Source of the DNA: Diogma glabrata
Lineage: Eukaryota > Arthropoda > Insecta > Diptera > Cylindrotomidae
Length of the DNA stretch: 64,000 nucleotides
Assembly (NCBI GenBank): GCA_963693315.1
Contig: OY856188.1
Location: forward strand, 558,001-622,000
Reading direction: 5' to 3'
The translations under genes were made by a program, and so were the position numbers. Shown piece after piece: positions 31,392-45,600 of the stretch. Each line of letters opens with the position of its first letter. Within the stretch, counting starts at the first letter, position 1. The notes beneath the pieces were generated by a model. The model saw only the letters and a program-made list of their open reading frames with translations. It was not told the origin of the DNA and did no database searches.

Positions 31392-33600
31392 AATATTTAA
31401 AAATTCTTAAATTGCGACTTCAGAATTTGAAGCACAGCTTAACTTATTTTATAGTTTACATACTTATATTTTTCTAAGTAGAACTACTGGAACCATATGA
31501 TCACATACCCGCTGAAATAAATTGGCTGTGTTCCGATAGTTAGTAGCAAGAGTCGACGGGCAAATGAAACGGATAAGCCCGCAGAATTGTTCAGCGTATC
31601 CGCTCTCTCTTAGCAGCCGAATTTTTTAAGGATTTTGTTGTAACGGACTAAGTACGTAAACAAATCCGGCTAAAAATCCTTCTACGTATAGTAATCTAAT
31701 ATAGCACAAGTTGTCGTTCGCCAAACATTAACTGCGACTATTCTGAACTTTCATGGCACAGACAAAACAAGCTCAGCCGATAAAGACTACCACTTCCACT
31801 AACAATGCACGTAACTCCAATTCAATTTATTAACTATGTTAAACGTCACAACATAGATTTTGGTCACAGTTACTACGTGTATAAGCTTAATTACACGGGC
31901 TTAAAAGCTTGCAATATTATAACATTCTATTGTTAACTGAAATTCTGTCATTTTCTAAATCAAAAATTTACCGATTACACATATTCTTCAACTGAAAGAT
32001 ACATCTTCCAATTTTATATGAAACTTTTGCACAATTCTTCTTTTCTTCATTTCCATTTAAATATTATGTATGATCAAATATCTGTAAAACAAGTCGTGAT
32101 TTGTACATTTTGTTTATAATTCCGGACAAATATTGAAAAGCAAACTATTAAACAATCACAACATTTATAAAGAATTTGATATTCCAAATGATAATTATTG
32201 TTTATTTTAAGGAATACGGGGATTTTGAAATCAACGTAACGGAATTAAATTAAATGATTTTGCGATAATGTTGTTGTTTTTTAATAACAACAAATGCAAA
32301 ATACATAAGATAGTACAACTTTCACACGAAAAAAAAAAACAAAAAAAAAGTTTCTCAAATTAAAGATATTGTCATTATATTAATTTATTAAATTTAACTC
32401 ACTTTCTTTAAAATATGTATATCATTTATTTTAGAATTATTCGTTGAATCACAAAAACCGTTTGAATTGTAAGATTTCTTGGTTATTTACGAATAGTAAA
32501 AATATAAACAGCGGACACTATTTTTATATTCTTAAAATAAATATATTTATATTAATACATTTTTAAATTAAACACTAACAATAAAATGGAAAGTAAATTG
32601 GTGTATCAAATATTTTGTTTTCTTAAACAAAAATATTATTTATAATCTCGTTTATTTACTTTTGAGTGCACTATATCTCTTTAAACGGTATTTATTGTTT
32701 GCCAATGCATAATAAATTTAATTTCATTTAATGATAAAAAAAATTATCAATTTCTTTTATTTTATTTTAATTCTACTGAAAACTTGACACTTGAAAAAAT
32801 TTATGAGTATTACACGTGCAAACTTATTAACGTTTGGAGTTTCACTGACTTTATAGACTTACTTATAAAATAAAATTACTAATCTATTTATGCCGGAGCT
32901 TAGTAAAAGTATTTGTATTTGAAAATACAAATAATAACACAAATTTAATGCAAAAAAAAGATTCTAAAGTTGTTATACGATTTAATTTAATTTTTAATGA
33001 TTTATGGTAATGAGTAATAAACAAAACAAACAATACATGTGTTAGATATATGTATGTGTATAATTGTTTGTTACATAATTATATTACACACATTATTGGC
33101 ATCTTTTTTTTGTGGAGAATTTCGACTAACGATTAAAGGTCATTAGAATTTCTCTAAACCTTATTATGTAAATAATAAGGTCAAAATATTTAGACCGATT
33201 TCCTTCCTTTCCATTTATTTTTAAAACATTTTATTGATCTTTACAGTAAAATAAAAAAAAATCAGGAAATTCGAAATATTTTTATAGTTTTAAGATTATT
33301 GTATTATCTAAATTGCTTTATTTTAAAATATTGTCGATATTCTCCGGTAAGATTATTTTATGTTTTGTTTTACCTTTAAAAACGAAGAAAATTTAAACAT
33401 ATCTCAAGTATAGAAAAATGGAAAAGGTTTCATCCTTCTCTGTCCAGTTCTATGGCTAATCTTTTGCAAGATAGATGTCACTCATATTAACTTAAATTAT
33501 TTTGTTTTATAGTAACTATATATTTAATGTTGATCTTGTTGTCTTTTCAGTATGTTTGCCGAGCTGTGAGAAGCTGGCCCCGGAATGTCACGATTTTAAT
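31392..33600. other. AT-rich DNA left of the satellite; no gene seen
   Basis: 31500-31740 is less AT-rich (GTCGACGGGC, CCGCTCTCTCTTAGCAGCCG) but holds no frame I can support. 32000-33550 is very AT-rich. No tRNA, terminal repeat or conserved protein noted. Confidence 0.5.
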
Positions 33601-33603
33601 TCA

Positions 33604-36600
33604 TTTTGGTATCAATTAATTGCGCGTAATTGCGCGTTTAAGAAAATATATCCCTTTTAAAAGCGCGTCCTTTGGTTTAGGAGAAAAATGGAAAAAACTG
33701 TCCGGGGCTACGGCAAACTAAAAAGTCTTATATATCGCTAAATAACAACCTTAGAATTGATTTTAAGGTGTCAAACAATTGCGCGTTATTAGGAGATTCT
33801 AAATTATATAACGCGCCTTTCGCAAAAATTATATTTATTTACTTATTAAGCTTGAAACATTTTCAAAAAGTGAGGTTAGAAAAATAATTAGTACATCGAT
33901 TTTCTTTAGAACAAAATGCAAACTTAGTACAAACACTCGCCGCTAGATGTCACAATTGATAGATAAAAGATTTGATCTGTTGATTCGCAGTAATTTCTTT
34001 ATTATTTTGAAAATTTTACAAAGATTATTGTTATAATTAAAATTATTTTAATATCAAATAATTTTGTATGCATTTGTTGTAATTATGTGTTGTTTAATTG
34101 AACATTTTCAAAAAATAAGTTCATTTAAAAGCGCGTCTTTTGGTTTGTGAGATAACCGAAAAAATTGCGTCCGGGGCTACGATAAACTTTGAATTGTTTT
34201 AAATTACTAAATATTAAGCCTTCCATGGAGTTTATGGTGTCAATTAATTGCGCGTGATCAGCAGATTCGAAAACACTGAACGCGCTTTTCCAGGGAATGA
34301 AATCTTATGAATTGTATAACAACTAACATTAACTTAAGTGAGGTTATAAAACTGACTTTCTCTGATATAATTTTTCACAACTAATCCAGAATTTTATTAT
34401 TTGTGTGCATTTTGGTGTTGTTTAATTGAACATTTTCAAAAATTGAATTCATTTAAAAGCGCGTTCTTCGGTTTATGAGATAAACGGAACAATTGCGTCC
34501 GGGGCTACGAAAATTTTGAATTGTTTTAAATCACTAAATATTAAGCCTTCCATCGAGTTTAAGGTGTCAATCAATTGCGCGTGATTGCGTGTTTAAGAAA
34601 ATATATCGTTTTCAAAAGCGCGTTCTTTGGTTTAGAAGAAAAATCGAAAAAACTTTCCGAGGCTACGGCAAACTAAAAAGTCTTATATATCGCTGAAAAA
34701 AAACCTTAGAATTGATTTTAAGGTTTAAAACAATTGCGCGTTATTAGTAGATTTTAAATTATACAACGCGCTTTTCGCAAAAATTATATTTATTTACTTA
34801 TTAAACTTGAAACATTTTCAAAAAGTGAGGTTAGAAATATAATTAGTACATCGATTTTCCTTTGAACAAAATGCAAACTTAGTGCTAGATGTCACAATTG
34901 ATTGATAAAAGATTTGATCTGTTGATTCGAAGTAATTTCTTTATTATTTTGAAAATTTTACAAAGATTATTGTTATAATCAAAATTATTTTAATATCAAA
35001 TAATTTTGTATGCATTTGTTGTTATTATGTGTTGTTTAATTGAACATTTTCAAAAAAAAAGTTCATTTAAAAGCGCGTCCTTTGGTTTATGAGATAAACA
35101 GAAAAATTGCGTCCGGGGCTACAAACATTTTTGAATTGTTTTAAATCACTAAATATTAAGCCTTCCATCGAGTTTATGGTGTCAATTAATTGCGCGTGAT
35201 CAGCAGATTCAAAAAAACTGAACGCGCTTTTTCAGGGAATGAAATCTTTTGAATTGTATAACAACTAACATTAACTTAAGTGAGGTTATAAAACTGACTT
35301 TCTCTAATATAATTTTTCACAACTAATCCAGAATTTTATTATTTGTGTGCATTTTGGTGTTGTTTAATTGAACATTTTCAAAAAATGAATCCATTTAAAA
35401 GCGCGTTCTTTTGTTTATGAGATAAACGGAACAATTGCTTCCGGGGCTACGAAAATTTTTGAATTGTTTTAAATCACTAAATATTAAGCCTTCCATCGAG
35501 TTTATGGTGTCACTTAATTGCGCGTGATCAACAGATTCGAAAACATTGGACGCGCTTTTCCAGGGAATGAAATCTTATGAATTGTATAACAATTAACATT
35601 CATTACTTAAGTGAGGTTAGAAACTCACTTTCTCTAATATAATTTTTCACAACTAATCCAGAATTTAGTTATTTGTATGCATTTTGGTGTTGTTTAATTG
35701 AACATTTTCAAAAAATAAGTTCATTTAAAAGCGCGTCCTTTGGTTTGTGAGATAAACGGAAAAATTGCTTCCGGGGCTACGAAAATTTTTGAATTGTTTT
35801 AAATCACTAAATATTAAGCCTTCCATCGAGTTTATGGTGTCACTTAATTGCGCGTGATCAGCAGATTCAAAAACACTGAACGCGCTTTTCCAGGGAATGA
35901 AATCTTATGAATTGTATAACAATTAACATTCATTACTTAAGTGAGGTTAGAAACTCACTTTCTCTATTATAATTTTTCACAACTAATCCAGAATTTAATT
36001 ATTTGTATGCATTTTGGTGTTGTTTAATTGAACATTTTCAAAAAATAAGTTCATTTAAAAGCGCGTTCTTTGGTTTATGAGATAAACGAAAAAATTGCTT
36101 CCGGGGCTACGAAAATTTTTGAATTGTTTTAAATCACTAAATATTAAGCCTTCCATCGAGTTTATGGTGTCACTTAATTGCGCGTGATCAGCAGATTCAA
36201 AAACACTGAACCCGCTTTTCCAGGGAATGAAATCTTATGAATTGTATAACAATTAACATTCATTACTTAAGTGAGGTTAGAAACTCACTTTCTCTAATAT
36301 AATTTTTCACAACTAATCCAGAATTTAATTATTTGTATGCATTTTGGTGTTGTTTAATTGAACATTTTCAAAAAATAAGTTCATTTAAAAGCGCGTCCTT
36401 TGGTTTGTGAGATAAACGGAAAAATTACGTCCGGGGCTACGAAAATTTTTGAATTGTTTTAAATCACTAAATGTTAAGCCTTCCATCGAGTTTATGGTGT
36501 CACTCAATTGCGCGTGATCAACAGATTCAAAAATACTGAACCCGCTTTTCCAGGGAATGAAATCTTATGAATTGTATGACAATTAACATTCATTACTTAA

Positions 36601-39600
36601 GTGAGGTTAGAAACTGACTTTCTCTAATATAATTTTTCACAACTAATCCAGAATTTAATTATTTGTATGCATTTTGGTGTTGTTTAATTGAACATTTTCA
36701 AAAAATAAGTTCATTTAAAAGCGCGTCCTTTGGTTTATGAGATAAACGAAAAAATTGCTTCCGGGGCTACGAAAATTTTTGTATTGTTTTAAATCACTAA
36801 ATATTAAGCCTTCCATCGAGTTTATGGTGTCACTTAATTGCGCGTGATCAGCAGATTCAAAAACACTGAACGCGCTTTTCCAGGGAATGAAATCTTATGA
36901 ATTGTATAACAATTAACATTCATTACTTAAGTGAGGTTAGAAACTCACTTTCTCTAATATAATTTTTCACAACTAATCCAGAATTTAATTATTTGTATGC
37001 ATTTTGGTGTTGTTTAATTGAACATTTTCAAAAACAAAGTTCATTTAAAAGCGCGTCCTTTGGTTTGTGAGATAAACGAAAAAATTGCTTCCGGGGCTAC
37101 GAAAATTTTTGAATTGTTTTAAATCACTAAATATTAAGCCTTCCATCGAGTTTATGGTGTCACTTAATTGCGCGTGATCAGCAGATTCAAAAACACTGAA
37201 CGCGCTTTTCCAGGGAATGAAGTCTTATGAATTATATAACAATTAACATTCATTACTTAAGTGAGGTTAGAAACTCACTTTCTCTAATATAATTTTTCAC
37301 AACTAATCCAGAATTTAATTATTTGTATGCATTTTAGTGTTGTTTAATTGAACATTTTCAAAATATAAGTTCATTTAAAAGCGCGTCCTTTGGTTTGTGA
37401 GATAAACGAAAAAATTGCTTCCGGGGCTACGAAAATTTTTGAATTGTTTTAAATCACTAAATATTAAGCCTTCCATCGAGTTTATGGTGTCACTTAATTG
37501 CGCGTGATCAGCAGATTTAAAAACACTGAACACGCTTTTCCAGGGAATGAAATCTTATGAATTATATAACAATTAACATTCATTACTTAAGTGAGGTTAG
37601 AAACTCACTTTCTCTAATATAATTTTTCACAACTAATCCAGAATTTAATTATTTGTATGCATGTTGGTGTTGTTTAATTGAACATTTTCAAAATATAAGT
37701 TCATTTAAAAGCGCGTCCTTTGGTTTGTGAGATAAACGAAAAAATTGCTTCCGGGGCTACGAAAATTTTTGAATTGTTTTAAATCACTAAATATTAAGCC
37801 TTCCATCGAGTTTATGGTGTCACTTAATTGCGCGTGATCAGAAGATTCAAAAACACTGAACGCGCTTTTCCAAGGAATGAAATCTTATGAATTGTATAAC
37901 AATTAACATTCATTACTTAAGTGAGGTTAGAAACTCACTTTCTCTAATATAATTTTTCACAACTAATCCAGAATTTAATTATTTGTATGCATTTTGGTGT
38001 TGTTTAATTGAACATTTTCAAAAAATAAGTTCATTTAAAAGCGCGTCCTTTGGTTTGTGAGATAAACGGAAAAATTGCGTCCGGGGCTACGAAAATTTTT
38101 GAATTGTTTTAAATCACTAAGTATTAAGCCTTCCATCGAGTGTATGGTGTCACTTAATTGCGCGTGATCAGCAGATTTAAAAACACTGAACGCGCTTTTC
38201 CAGGGAATGAAATCTTATGAATTGTATAACAATTAACATTCATTACTTAAGTGAGGTTAGAAACTGACTTTCTCTAATATAATTTTTCACAACTAATCCA
38301 GAATTTAGTTATTTGTTTGCATTTTGGTGTTGTTTAATTGAACATTTTCAAAAACAAAGTTTATTTAAAAACGCGTTCTTTGGTTTATGAGATAAACGAA
38401 AAAAGTGCTTCCGGGGCTAAGAAAATTTTTGAATTGTTTTAAATCACTAAATATTAAGCCTTCCATCGAGTTTATGGTGTCACTTAATTGCGCGTGATCA
38501 GAAGATTCAAAAACACTGAACGCGCTTTTCCAGGGAATGAAATCTTATGAATTGTATAACAATTAACATTCATTACTTAAGTGAGGTTAGAAACTCACTT
38601 TCTCTAATATAATTTTTCACAACTAATCCAGAATTTAATTATTTGTATGCATTTTGGTGTTGTTTAATTGAACATTTTCAAAAAATAAGTTCATTTCAGA
38701 GCGCGTCCTTTGGTTTGTGAGATAAACGAAAAAATTGCGTCCGGGGTACGAAAATTTTTGAATTGTTTTAAATCACTAAATATTAAGCCTTCCATCGAGT
38801 TTATGGTGTCAAATAATTGCGCGTGATCAGCAGATTCAAAAACACTGAACGCGCTTTTCCAGGGAATGAAATCTTATGAATTGTATAACAATTAATATTC
38901 ATTACTTAAGTGAGGTTAGAAACTCATTTTCTCTAATATAATTTTTCACAACTATTCCAGAATTTAATTATTTGTATGCATTTTGGTGTTGTTTAATTGA
39001 ACATTTTCAAAAAATAAGTTCATTTAAAAGCGCGTCCTTTGGTTTGTGAGATATAAAGAAAAATTGCGTCCGGGACTACGAAAATTTTTGAATTGTTTTA
39101 AATCACTAAATATTAAGCCTTCCATCGAGTTTATGGTGTCACTTAATTGCGCGTGATCAACAGATTCGAAAACATTGGACGCGCTTTTCCAGGGAATGAA
39201 ATCTTATGAATTGTATAACAATTAACATTCATTACTTAAGTGAGGTTAGAAACTCACTTTCTCTAATATAATTTTTCACAACTAATCCAGAATTTAGTTA
39301 TTTGTATGCATTTTGGTGTTGTTTAATTGAACATTTTCAAAAAATAAGTTCATTTAAAAGCGCGTCCTTTGGTTTGTGAGATAAACGGAAAAATTGCTTC
39401 CGGGGCTACGAAAATTTTTGAATTGTTTTAAATCACTAAATATTAAGCCTTCCATCGAGTTTATGGTGTCACTTAATTGCGCGTGATCAGCAGATTCAAA
39501 AACACTGAACGCGCTTTTCCAGGGAATGAAATCTTATGAATTGTATAACAATTAACATTCATTACTTAAGTGAGGTTAGAAACTCACTTTCTCTAATATA

Positions 39601-42600
39601 ATTTTTCACAACTAATCCAGAATTTAATTATTTGTATGCATTTTGGTGTTGTTTAATTGAACATTTTCAAAAAATAAGTTCATTTAAAAGCGCGTCCTTT
39701 GGTTTGTGAGATAAACGAAAAAATTGCTTCCGGGGCTACGAAAATTTTTGAATTGTTTTAAATCACTAAATATTAAGCCTTCCATCGAGTTTATGGTGTC
39801 ACTTAATTGCGCGTGATCAGAAGATTCAAAAACACTGAACGCGCTTTTCCAGGAAATGAAATCTTATAAATTGTATAACAATTAACATTCATTACTTAAG
39901 TGAGGTTAGAAACTCACTTTCTCTAATATAATTTTTCACAACTAATCCAGAATTTAATTATTTGTATGCATTTTGGTGTTGTTTAATTGAACATTTTCAA
40001 AAAATAAGTTCATTTAAAAGCGCGTCCTTTGGTTTGTGAGATAAACGAAAAAATTGCGTCCGGGGCTACGAAAATTTTTGAATTGTTTTAAATCACTAAA
40101 TATTAAGCCTTCCATCGAGTTTATGGTGTCACTTAATTGCGCGTGATCAGAAGATTCAAAAACACTGAACGCGCTTTTCCAAGGAATGAAATCTTATGAA
40201 TTGTATAACAATTAACATTCATTACTTAAGTGAGGTTAGAAACTCACTTTCTCTAATATAATTTTTCACAACTAATCCAGAATTTAATTATTTGTATGCA
40301 TTTTGGTGTTGTTTAATTGAACATTTTCAAAAAATAAGTTCATTTAAAAGCGCGTCCTTTGGTTTGTGAGATAAACGGAAAAATTGCGTCCGGGGCTACG
40401 AAAATTTTTGAATTGTTTTAAATCACTAAGTATTAAGCCTTCCATCGAGTGTATGGTGTCACTTAATTGCGCGTGATCAGCAGATTTAAAAACACTGAAC
40501 GCGCTTTTCCAGGGAATGAAATCTTATGAATTGTATAACAATTAACATTCATTACTTAAGGGAGGTTAGAAACTGACTTTCTCTAATATAATTTTTCACA
40601 ACTAATCCAGAATTTAGTTATTTGTTTGCATTTTGGTGTTGTTTAATTGAACATTTTCAAAAACAAAGTTTATTTAAAAACGCGTTCTTTGGTTTATGAG
40701 ATAAACGAAAAAAGTGATTCCGGGGCTAAGAAAATTTTTGAATTGTTTTAAATCACTAAATATTAAGCCTTCCATCGAGTTTATGGTGTCACTTAATTGC
40801 GCGTGATCAGAAGATTCAAAAACACTGAACGCGCTTTTCCAGGGAATGAAATCTTATGAATTGTATAACAATTAACATTCATTACTTAAGTGAGGTTAGA
40901 AACTCACTTTCTCTAATATAATTTTTCACAACTAATCCAGAATTTAATTATTTGTATGCATTTTGGTGTTGTTTAATTGAACATTTTCAAAAAATAAGTT
41001 CATTTCAGAGCGCGTCCTTTGGTTTGTGAGATAAACGAAAAAATTGCTTCCGGGGTACGAAAATTTTTGAATTGTTTTAAATCACTAAATATTAAGCCTT
41101 CCATCGAGTTTATGGTGTCAAATAATTGCGCGTGATCAGCAGATTCAAAAACACTGAACGCGCTTTTCCAGGGAATGAAATCTTATGAATTGTATAACAA
41201 TTAATATTCATTACTTAAGTGAGGCTAGAAACTCATTTTCTCTAATATAATTTTTCACAACTATTCCAGAATTTAATTATTTGTATGCATTTTGGTGTTG
41301 TTTAATTGAACATTTTCAAAAAATAAGTTCATTTAAAAGCGCGTCCTTTGGTTTGTGAGATATAAAGAAAAATTGCGTCCGGGACTACGAAAATTTTTGA
41401 ATTGTTTTAAATCACTAAATATTAAGCCTTCCATCGAGTTTATGGTGTCACTTAATTGCGCGTGATCAACAGATTCGAAAACATTGGACGCGCTTTTCCA
41501 GGGAATGAAATCTTATGAATTGTATAACAATTAACATTCATTACTTAAGTGAGGTTAGAAACTCACTTTCTCTAATATAATTTTTCACAACTAATCCAGA
41601 ATTTAGTTATTTGTATGCATTTTGGTGTTGTTTAATTGAACATTTTCAAAAAATAAGTTCATTTAAAAGCGCGTCCTTTGGTTTGTGAGATAAACGGAAA
41701 AATTGCTTCCGGGGCTACGAAAATTTTTGAATTGTTTTAAATCACTAAATATTAAGCCTTCCATCGAGTTTATGGTGTCACTTAATTGCGCGTGATCAGC
41801 AGATTCAAAAACACTGAACGCGCTTTTCCAGGGAATGAAATCTTATGAATTGTATAACAATTAACATTCATTACTTAAGTGAGGTTAGAAACTCACTTTC
41901 TCTAATATAATTTTTCACAACTAATCCAGAATTTAATTATTTGTATGCATTTTGGTGTTGTTTAATTGAACATTTTCAAAAAATAAGTTCATTTAAAAGC
42001 GCGTCCTTTGGTTTGTGAGATAAACGAAAAAATTGCGTCCGGGGCTACGAAAATTTTTGAATTGTTTTAAATCACTAAATATTAAGCCTTCCATCGAGTT
42101 TATGGTGTCACTCAATTGCGCGTGATCAGCAGATTCAAAAACATTGGACGCGCTTTTCCAGGGAATGAAATCTTATGAATTGTATAACAATTAACATTCA
42201 TTACTTAAGTGAGGTTAGAAACTCACTTTCTCTAGTATAATTTTTCACAACTAATCCAGAATTTAATTATTTGTATGCATTTTGGTGTTGTTTAATTGAA
42301 CATTTTCAAAAAATAAGTTCATTTAAAAGCGCGTCCTTTGGTTTGTGAGATAAACGGAAAAATTGCGTCCGGAGCTACGAAAATTTTTGAATTGTTTTAA
42401 ATCACTCAGTATTAAGCCTTCCATCGAGTTTATGGTGTCACTTAATTGCGCGTGATCAGCAGATTCAAAAACACTGAACGCGCTTTTCCAGGGAATGAAA
42501 TCTTATGAATTGTATAACAATTAACATTCATTACTTAAGTGAGGTTAGAAACTGACTTTCTCTAATATAATTTTTCACAACTAATCCAGAATTTAATTAT

Positions 42601-45600
42601 TTGTATGCATTTTGGTGTTGTTTAATTGAACATTTTCAAAAAAAAAGTTCATTTAAAAGCGCGTCCTTTGGTTTGTGAGATACACGGAAAAATTACGTCC
42701 GATGCTACGAAAATTTTTGAATTGTTTTAAATCACTAAATATTAAGCCTTCCATCGAGTTTATGGCGTCAATTAATTCCGCGTGATCAGCAGATTCAAAA
42801 ACACTGAACGCGCTTTTTCAGGGAATGAAATCTTATAAATTGTATAACAATTAACATTCATTACTTAAGTGAGGTTAGAAACATACTTTCTCTAATATAA
42901 TTTTTCACAACTAATCCAGAATTTAATTATTTGTATGCATTTTGGTGTTGTTTAATTGAACATTTTCAAAAAAAAAGTACATTTAAAAGCGCGTCCTTTG
43001 GTTTGTGAGATACACGGAAAAATTGCGTCCGGGGCTACAAAAATTTTTGAATTGTTTTAAATCACTAAATATTAAGCCTTCCATCGAGTTTATGGTGTCA
43101 ATTAATTGCGCGTGATCAGCAGATTCAAAAACACTGAACGCGCTTTTCCAGGGAATGAAATCTTATGAATTGTATAACAATTAACATTCATTACTTAAGT
43201 GAGGTTAGAAACTGACTTTCTCTAATATAATTTTTCACAACTAATCCAGAATTTAGTTATTTGTATGCATTTTGGTGTTGTTTAATTGAACATTTTCAAA
43301 AAATAAGTTCATTTAAAAGCGCGTCCTTTGGTTTGTGAGATAAACGGAAAAATTGCTTCCGGGGCTACGAAAATTTTTGAATTGTTTTAAATCACTAAAT
43401 ATTAAGCCTTCCATCGAGTTTATGGTGTCACTTAATTGCGCGTGATCAGCAGATTCAAAAACACTGAACGCGCTTTTCCAGGGAATGAAATCTTATGAAT
43501 TGTATAACAATTAACATTCATTACTTAAGTGAGGTTAGAAACTCACTTTCTCTAATATAATTTTTCACAACTAATCCAGAATTTAATTATTTGTATGCAT
43601 TTTGGTGTTGTTTAATTGAACATTTTCAAAAAATAAGTTCATTTAAAAGCGCGTCCTTTGGTTTGTGAGATAAACGAAAAAATTGCTTCCGGGGCTACGA
43701 AAATTTTTGAATTGTTTTAAATCACTAAATATTAAGCCTTCCATCGAGTTTATGGTGTCACTTAATTGCGCGTGATCAGAAGATTCAAAAACACTGAACG
43801 CGCTTTTCCAGGGAATGAAATCTTATGAATTGTATAACAATTAACATTCATTACTTAAGTGAGGTTAGAAACTCACTTTCTCTAATATAATTTTTCACAA
43901 CTAATCCAGAATTTAATTATTTGTATGCATGTTGGTGTTGTTTAATTGAACATTTTCAAAATATAAGTTCATTTAAAAGCGCGTCCTTTGGTTTGTGAGA
44001 TAAACGAAAAAATTGCTTCCGGGGCTACGAAAATTTTTGAATTGTTTTAAATCACTAAATATTAAGCCTTCCATCGAGTTTATGGTGTCACTTAATTGCG
44101 CGTGATCAGAAGATTCAAAAACACTGAACGCGCTTTTCCAAGGAATGAAATCTTATGAATTGTATAACAATTAACATTCATTACTTAAGTGAGGTTAGAA
44201 ACTCACTTTCTCTAATATAATTTTTCACAACTAATCCAGAATTTAATTATTTGTATGCATTTTGGTGTTGTTTAATTGAACATTTTCAAAAAATAAGTTC
44301 ATTTAAAAGCGCGTCCTTTGGTTTGTGAGATAAACGGAAAAATTGCGTCCGGGGCTACGAAAATTTTTGAATTGTTTTAAATCACTAAGTATTAAGCCTT
44401 CCATCGAGTGTATGGTGTCACTTAATTGCGCGTGATCAGCAGATTTAAAAACACTGAACGCGCTTTTCCAGGGAATGAAATCTTATGAATTGTATAACAA
44501 TTAACATTCATTACTTAAGGGAGGTTAGAAACTGACTTTCTCTAATATAATTTTTCACAACTAATCCAGAATTTAGTTATTTGTTTGCATTTTGGTGTTG
44601 TTTAATTGAACATTTTCAAAAACAAAGTTTATTTAAAAACGCGTTCTTTGGTTTATGAGATAAACGAAAAAAGTGCTTCCGGGGCTAAGAAAATTTTTGA
44701 ATTGTTTTAAATCACTAAATATTAAGCCTTCCATCGAGTTTATGGTGTCACTTAATTGCGCGTGATCAGAAGATTCAAAAACACTGAACGCGCTTTTCCA
44801 GGGAATGAAATCTTATGAATTGTATAACAATTAACATTCATTACTTAAGTGAGGTTAGAAACTCACTTTCTCTAATATAATTTTTCACAACTAATCCAGA
44901 ATTTAATTATTTGTATGCATTTTGGTGTTGTTTAATTGAACATTTTCAAAAAATAAGTTCATTTCAGAGCGCGTCCTTTGGTTTGTGAGATAAACGAAAA
45001 AATTGCTTCCGGGGTACGAAAATTTTTGAATTGTTTTAAATCACTAAATATTAAGCCTTCCATCGAGTTTATGGTGTCAAATAATTGCGCGTGATCAGCA
45101 GATTCAAAAACACTGAACGCGCTTTTCCAGGGAATGAAATCTTATGAATTGTATAACAATTAATATTCATTACTTAAGTGAGGTTAGAAACTCATTTTCT
45201 CTAATATAATTTTTCACAACTATTCCAGAATTTAATTATTTGTATGCATTTTGGTGTTGTTTAATTGAACATTTTCAAAAAATAAGTTCATTTAAAAGCG
45301 CGTCCTTTGGTTTGTGAGATATAAAGAAAAATTGCGTCCGGGACTACGAAAATTTTTGAATTGTTTTAAATCACTAAATATTAAGCCTTCCATCGAGTTT
45401 ATGGTGTCACTTAATTGCGCGTGATCAACAGATTCGAAAACATTGGACGCGCTTTTCCAGGGAATGAAATCTTATGAATTGTATAACAATTAACATTCAT
45501 TACTTAAGTGAGGTTAGAAACTCACTTTCTCTAATATAATTTTTCACAACTAATCCAGAATTTAGTTATTTGTATGCATTTTGGTGTTGTTTAATTGAAC

